64,000 bases of DNA, taken from positions 46,446,140-46,510,139 of the forward strand of contig OY978526.1 of NCBI GenBank assembly GCA_963854835.1, in the 5' to 3' direction. The DNA comes from Megamerina dolium (taxonomy: Eukaryota > Arthropoda > Insecta > Diptera > Megamerinidae). The notes below the pieces were generated by a model that did not search any database, was not told the DNA's origin, and saw nothing but the letters and a program-made list of their open reading frames with translations. Every line of letters begins with the position of its first letter. Positions within the stretch are counted from its first letter, which is position 1. Below are positions 59,461-64,000 of this stretch, one piece after another. The translations under genes were made by a program, and so were the position numbers.

Positions 59461-59565
59461 AGGCATTTTTATATTATTCACTGGGCAAGTTTTTTTTGTG
59501 GCGGGTCCCAAACCCAACGCAAAACCTCTAACCGAGGAGATTTTCGCCAAAAAATTGCCTTTACT

Positions 59566-61260
59566 GCCCCTTTTTTGTCGTAAACATTTAGATTTTGCTA
59601 ATATAGATCAATATCATTTGCAGTGTTGTAGCATATTCTCGTTTACTTTTGTGTTTTTGTGTTTTGGTTTTTTACACATGCGCAATACTCTTACTTCTTC
59701 AAAAGTTAAGCATGGTTAGCATTGGTGCGAAAACACGAAGGCAAACTATACAATGTGTATTGTTATGGCCGGCATTGCTATAGATATTCACAAGACTGAT
59801 AAAGTGTAAGCACATTTAACGACGTTCACTTCCATGCAAGATACCTTATCGAACGATTTTAAGACATGGTAAAATAGAAAGGTATAATCCGGTAGACGCA
59901 AAAGTGTGTCAAAAGCTATATAACATATGCGAGAAACTATTCTAAATCTTATAAAATCAATTTGCGATCTATTTTTCAAATATTTGTGAATTACGATAGT
60001 ATTTGCTGGTCTAATGGCTGTTCTTAGGAATAGGTACATCCACGTATACATTCACGGATCACATAATACCGAATTACGTCTCGTTTATACGTTCAATTAC
60101 GCCATAATATCGAGTATACATTTTTCTTTCACGTAAAAACGATTCGACCCCTTAATTAAGTCGGGCTGACTTACATTTAAGAAATGTTTGACCTTTGAAC
60201 CTGTATACAGCCGACTGTTATATAAGCATTCATTATCATACTTACTTGTTGTTTCAGGTATAAATTATTATTAAGCACAATGTGTTTGATTTGAATAGGT
60301 TTTATTTATTGATCATTTAAGGAGCACATAGTCGTTACTTGTGAGCTATTACAAGACAACTGAAATTTTTAAAATACATAATTCTTAATACAAAATTATT
60401 CTTGCTGTTGATTCAAGGTATGTAGATTTGGCCATCTCAAGTAATGCATGGTACGACACGGTAGGCATGACAGCAACATTTACTGTCATTCTTGTTGCTG
60501 GTATGCAATCATGTTGCAACATACAAGTTGGTTTTAATTTTTTTAGTACATGAGATTTTAGTACAAGAAAACTCAATTACTCATTTGGTTCCTACACGCA
60601 ATCAAAAACATTAAAAATCGAAGGATATCGGAGCAATACCCCTTGCATCTGGCTCCAACTGATAAACTCATACCTATAGTATCTTTTAAAAGAAAGTATA
60701 ATATTAGCTTCATAACAAGGAGCTAATAGGGATATCTAGAATGGTTAATAAATATTTTTTTCTCCAACAGTCGCTAGACCGAGAACGATACGTGTGCTGG
60801 CTTGCATCTGAATGAAAACACCATATGATTTTTTGCTATGGGAGGAACGGCCTCGATTTTTCAGTCGAAATTTTTCGCTAAAGTAGCGGGCTAAATAACT
60901 GAGAAGAAATGGCACTTTAAAGAGACCAGTTTCAATTATCGGAATGGGTGTGGCAGTTGGTATATCCTGCATAACGGATTAAATCAACAACACTAAAAAG
61001 GAACGAGGGTGTACGTCAAGCTTTTACAAACAATAAAAATCTTCCTTCTGTCTTATTTCGAACATAAGGAAATAAGGATTTTTGACCTATGGCCCGGTGA
61101 ATACTCCATTAGGATGTCATATCGCATCTTAGGGACATCTTGGGCTCACATGAACTGTGAATGGATGAGCTACATTCCTTATCTCTTTACAGACTTCTGG
61201 GATACATTGCAGTGTCAAAGAAATTTGGATTGGTGTAAATGTTTATTCTAGCACTCTCTG

Positions 61261-61297
<37 letters not shown>

Positions 61298-61600
61298 GTT
61301 GGTTTTTTCTCTTAATTTCATAAATTTCTCTTTACTTTTTCTCATCCTGATCTTTATCTGGAAAAAGTGCTTTTTATGATGTTCTCCCACATATTCATAT
61401 CTATCTATCTATCTGTATAGGAAAACATATAGCTATTTGCTATTTTAACTACCTACTATTTTGTAAATAGGAAAACATTTTAAACCCGATTATATGTTTT
61501 ATATGTACAATATTGTCTACGCCAAAACACGTGTGTCGCGCACTGCCTGCATAAAGTTAGCAACCCTAATGTAATTCTCTTTCGTCCGCTTTTTTTCGCT
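59566..61600. other. Unassigned DNA
   Basis: No gene recognised. Open frames on the minus strand at 60385-60576 and 60745-60972 and on the plus strand at 61009-61251 show no known domain. A (CT)n run lies at 61254-61298. Confidence 0.45.
61254..61298. repeat. (CT)n microsatellite
   Basis: CTCT repeats interrupted by GT and TTT. Confidence 0.9.
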
Positions 61601-61619
61601 TTCATTCGCTTATCATTCG

Positions 61620-61740
61620 CTATCTCTCTCTCTCTCTCTCTCTCGTACTTTGTCTTCTTATCACTTTCCGTTTTAATTATAATATCATATATAAAATAAA
61701 ATAAAATATATAAAAACCCCGATTTCACGAGCAGTGCGCG
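61620..61740 (+). promoter_or_regulatory. Possible GAGA/TATA promoter or LTR core
   Basis: A (CT)n tract at about 61622-61644 (GAGA-factor type sites) is followed by TATATAAAAACC at about 61707-61718 and an initiator-like GAGCAGTGCG about 25 bases on. An AATAAA lies at 61788. The arrangement could be a host promoter or the U3-R of a solitary LTR. No LTR boundaries could be fixed. Confidence 0.3.
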
Positions 61741-61744
61741 AGAT

Positions 61745-63225
61745 TTTTCTCTCTTGATATAATTATATACACTTACTTTAAATTTAATAAATAATCATAT
61801 AAATTAAGTGCTAAACATTGATTAAATATATACTTTTATATATAAATATATAAAAGTGAAAAAAGTGTCCGTGTCTTGTTATTGCCAACAACAACGGCCA
61901 CACGCACCATCATCAACACCTCTGCCACCAACACGACATGTAGGCAAGTGCACGAGGTTGCGTGAACTCATCGTCATCCACTCCCACTCTCACCTGAGCA
62001 AATACATATAAAGAATAATACCGCAAAATATAAAATCAACATACCTTATATAAATTCTATATAACATACCTTTGTTAAAATTCATTTTGCAATTTTTGCA
62101 TGTAGCAATTTTTGTCAATTCTAATATTTTGCTGTAGGGTGTAAAGTATATACTGTTATACTCGTATTCAGATGTATAAATATAAATGTTATTTATTGCA
62201 TGAAAACCAGCATGGACGGAAATTACAAATTAATCAGGAATATTAAAAAAAGTCTCTTCCAAAATATAAATCAAAATTCAAAGTAATTTTCAATACATAT
62301 GGGCATCCATATGTGCACATACATGTCGATTATTAAACCTCACATGCTACTCAATGTTATTTTTATAAATGATGTTATACTCTAAATGAACAAAAGTGAA
62401 ACAACGAAAAATATTTATTGAGAAATATCCTTATCTTCACGGTTGTTTTTTCCACCTGCTTGCGATAAATGTACCTAAATATATCCAGTCATAAAATATA
62501 ATATACATATAATATATGCGTGTCTGTGTGTACATTTCCTTAGCATATGTACACACAAATTATTCACGTCCTTGACCTAAAGTAATTGCACGTGATTTTA
62601 CTTTATGTTATCCATCATGCATGAACATGACATATATGACAGTATGATTTAAGCGCTCGGGTGTTTCCCTTATGAATAATATAAAATATACCTAAACCTT
62701 TGCCCATAATATGAGCCACATTTGTACATACTACGCTAAACATGTCTCTTCAACCTACATTCTGGGTTTCTGGGTATAGAAACACGTTCAATATGAATGT
62801 TTTATATCAAACGTGTATAATTTGTGGTTGTACTGGTTCTAACGTATCGTTGTTGATTTAATGTGAATAATGACTGAGTTAATTGTTGAACGCAAATTAA
62901 AAATTAATTTAAATGATTTTGTAATGAGGAATGCTTAGATTAAAGTAGTTCAAAAAGATTTTCGACCTCCGCACACAAAAAATGTTCATTTGCTATAAAA
63001 AAGTACTGTAATATTAGGACTGTAGTGGCTTGTGTATTTTGTTACTCTTGTTGTTATATTATATGTACTTTAACTACTCATAACAAACCAACAAACCAAC
63101 AACCATATAACCAATAAAATACCACCTTTTAGGCCAACTTTGGAAAGAAGAATGTAAACAAGCGGAATAATGAATGAATAAAGCAACCATTAGATCACAT
63201 ACACTGCTGATTCTGTCAAATTCAT
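61745..63225. other. Unassigned AT-rich DNA
   Basis: 61880-61990 is a GC-richer, ACC/CAAC-rich stretch that looks like leader sequence but has no ORF. The rest shows no gene. Confidence 0.45.
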
Positions 63226-63231
63226 TGAGAA

Positions 63232-63845
63232 CATTTTTATATAGATATATATAAAAAGTTGGCTCGCATATCCATCTTTTACTTTTATATGCACTACTTT
63301 GTTCTCACAATTTTATTCTAATCGACAATATTGAACTCCGTGCTAAATATTTTTGATTTAAGATGAAAACTGCTGAAGTTATGGCGGTTTAAATGTAAAA
63401 CAAGTGGGCGTAAAAGGTGGGCGTGGGTAGCCTCCTCTTTTAAATCTAAATATCTTGGCGATACGAATCCACACCCTAAATTTGGCTGTCCTACGCTGAA
63501 TAGTTCGTAAGTTAGGGCGATGTTAACCATTTTTTTAATTTCCGAAACTTTGTATGCTGATTTCATGCCAGATCATTTCCAAATACAACATTAATCTAAG
63601 TGTCAATTGTGATTACTTTAGTTATCCATACAATGCTAATTGGCAACTTCAATGTGGTCGTTCTACGCTGAATAGTTTGTAAGTTATGGTGCTTAAAAAC
63701 GTTTTTTTTTTTTATTTCCTCGACTATGTGTGGAAGCCACACTTTAAAAATTTTTTTCCTGGACTTAAGCCACATAAAGACATGGGCGTGGCTTGCTGAT
63801 TTGACGCCAGCACTTTTAATGACGTACAACTTGTAGTAATTAGAC
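63232..63845 (-). repeat. 156-bp-monomer interspersed repeat, copy H (partial)
   Basis: Reverse-orientation fragment: AAAAAGTTGGCTCGCATATCC near the hairpin side, monomers with GGTGGGCGTGGG and ACATGGGCGTGGCTTGC and the CTACGCTGAATAGTT motif twice (63492, 63665). Both ends are missing. Confidence 0.8.
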
Positions 63846-64000
63846 TAAAACTCGCAATGCTATAGCTTAAAAGTGGGTTTTTTGTAAAATGTTGTAAAAA
63901 TCATGATTTTATTTTTTTTAGAAAATTGCCTCTTTAATTGCATATTTTGCAATTGCATATTTTGCCTCGCGACATATTTCCCGAAATTGTGAAATACATA

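Larger units (their letters stand above)
56617..59547 (-). mobile_element. RTE-like non-LTR retrotransposon, copy 4
   Basis: 2931 bp, flanked by the perfect 18-bp repeat CAAAAAATTGCCTTTACT at 56599-56616 and 59548-59565. It is 5'-truncated relative to the copy at 16323. An internal deletion of ~110 bp near 59463 joins the start codon region (AAAATGCC) to LSSWLMSS in the wrong frame. A ~30-bp deletion near 56858 removes KIQRLRWLG codons. The simple-repeat tail is almost absent (ACTACTTATATGGCC). Confidence 0.94.

Overview
The window is AT-rich eukaryotic DNA. It carries dipteran-type transposable elements: LOA-, Jockey- and RTE-like non-LTR retrotransposons, Tc1/mariner, hAT and PIF/Harbinger elements, and a tRNA-headed SINE. 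Several families look like those of higher flies (cyclorrhaphan Diptera, plausibly a tephritid fruit fly). I recognise no host protein-coding gene; the window is best read as intergenic or intronic DNA used repeatedly as a landing site. There are no bacterial-style operons, CRISPR arrays or free-standing tRNA or rRNA genes.

Layout. 0-9.5 kb: an interspersed repeat built of ~156-bp monomers (copies A-C), a TA array inside a 42-bp inverted repeat, a short RTE insertion, a 1.1-kb hAT-type element, a 425-bp inverted-repeat element and a Jockey RT relic. 9.7-13.5 kb: a young 5'-truncated LOA-like retrotransposon with an 1122-codon ORF. 14.3-14.9 kb: a chimeric mariner. 16.3-19.5 kb: a decayed RTE-like element. 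19.7-22.2 kb: repeat copy D, split by a mariner with an uninterrupted transposase ORF. 23.6-24.2 kb: a hairpin, a SINE and a (TA)n array. 24.3-31.4 kb: mostly unassigned, with two SINEs and one possible promoter/first exon. 31.4-33.8 kb: a second RTE. 34.0-35.3 kb: mariner copy 2. 35.5-38.2 kb: repeat copies E and F. 38.3-40.2 kb: a two-gene PIF/Harbinger relic, itself hit by a 202-bp MITE. 40.9-42.2 kb: mariner copy 3. 42.3-43.2 kb: repeat copy G. 44.9-47.4 kb: non-LTR fragments including a rearranged Jockey element. 49.1-55.7 kb: an RTE relic, five SINE copies and two relics of another mariner lineage, with a tandem duplication. 56.6-59.5 kb: a third large RTE with an 18-bp target-site duplication. 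63.2-63.85 kb: repeat copy H.

Relations. Target-site duplications and nesting give relative ages. Mariner copy 1 is younger than repeat D. The 202-bp MITE is younger than the Harbinger transposase. SINE S5 is younger than mariner M5 and older than the tandem duplication that copied both. Only mariner copy 1 (transposase) and, apart from one frameshift and its missing 5' part, the LOA element keep near-complete coding capacity. The novel signals are structural: the 156-bp monomer repeat with Helentron-like ends, the palindromic TA array, the chimeric mariner, and the recoverable empty sites. Family assignments are from motif recognition only; no database search was run.
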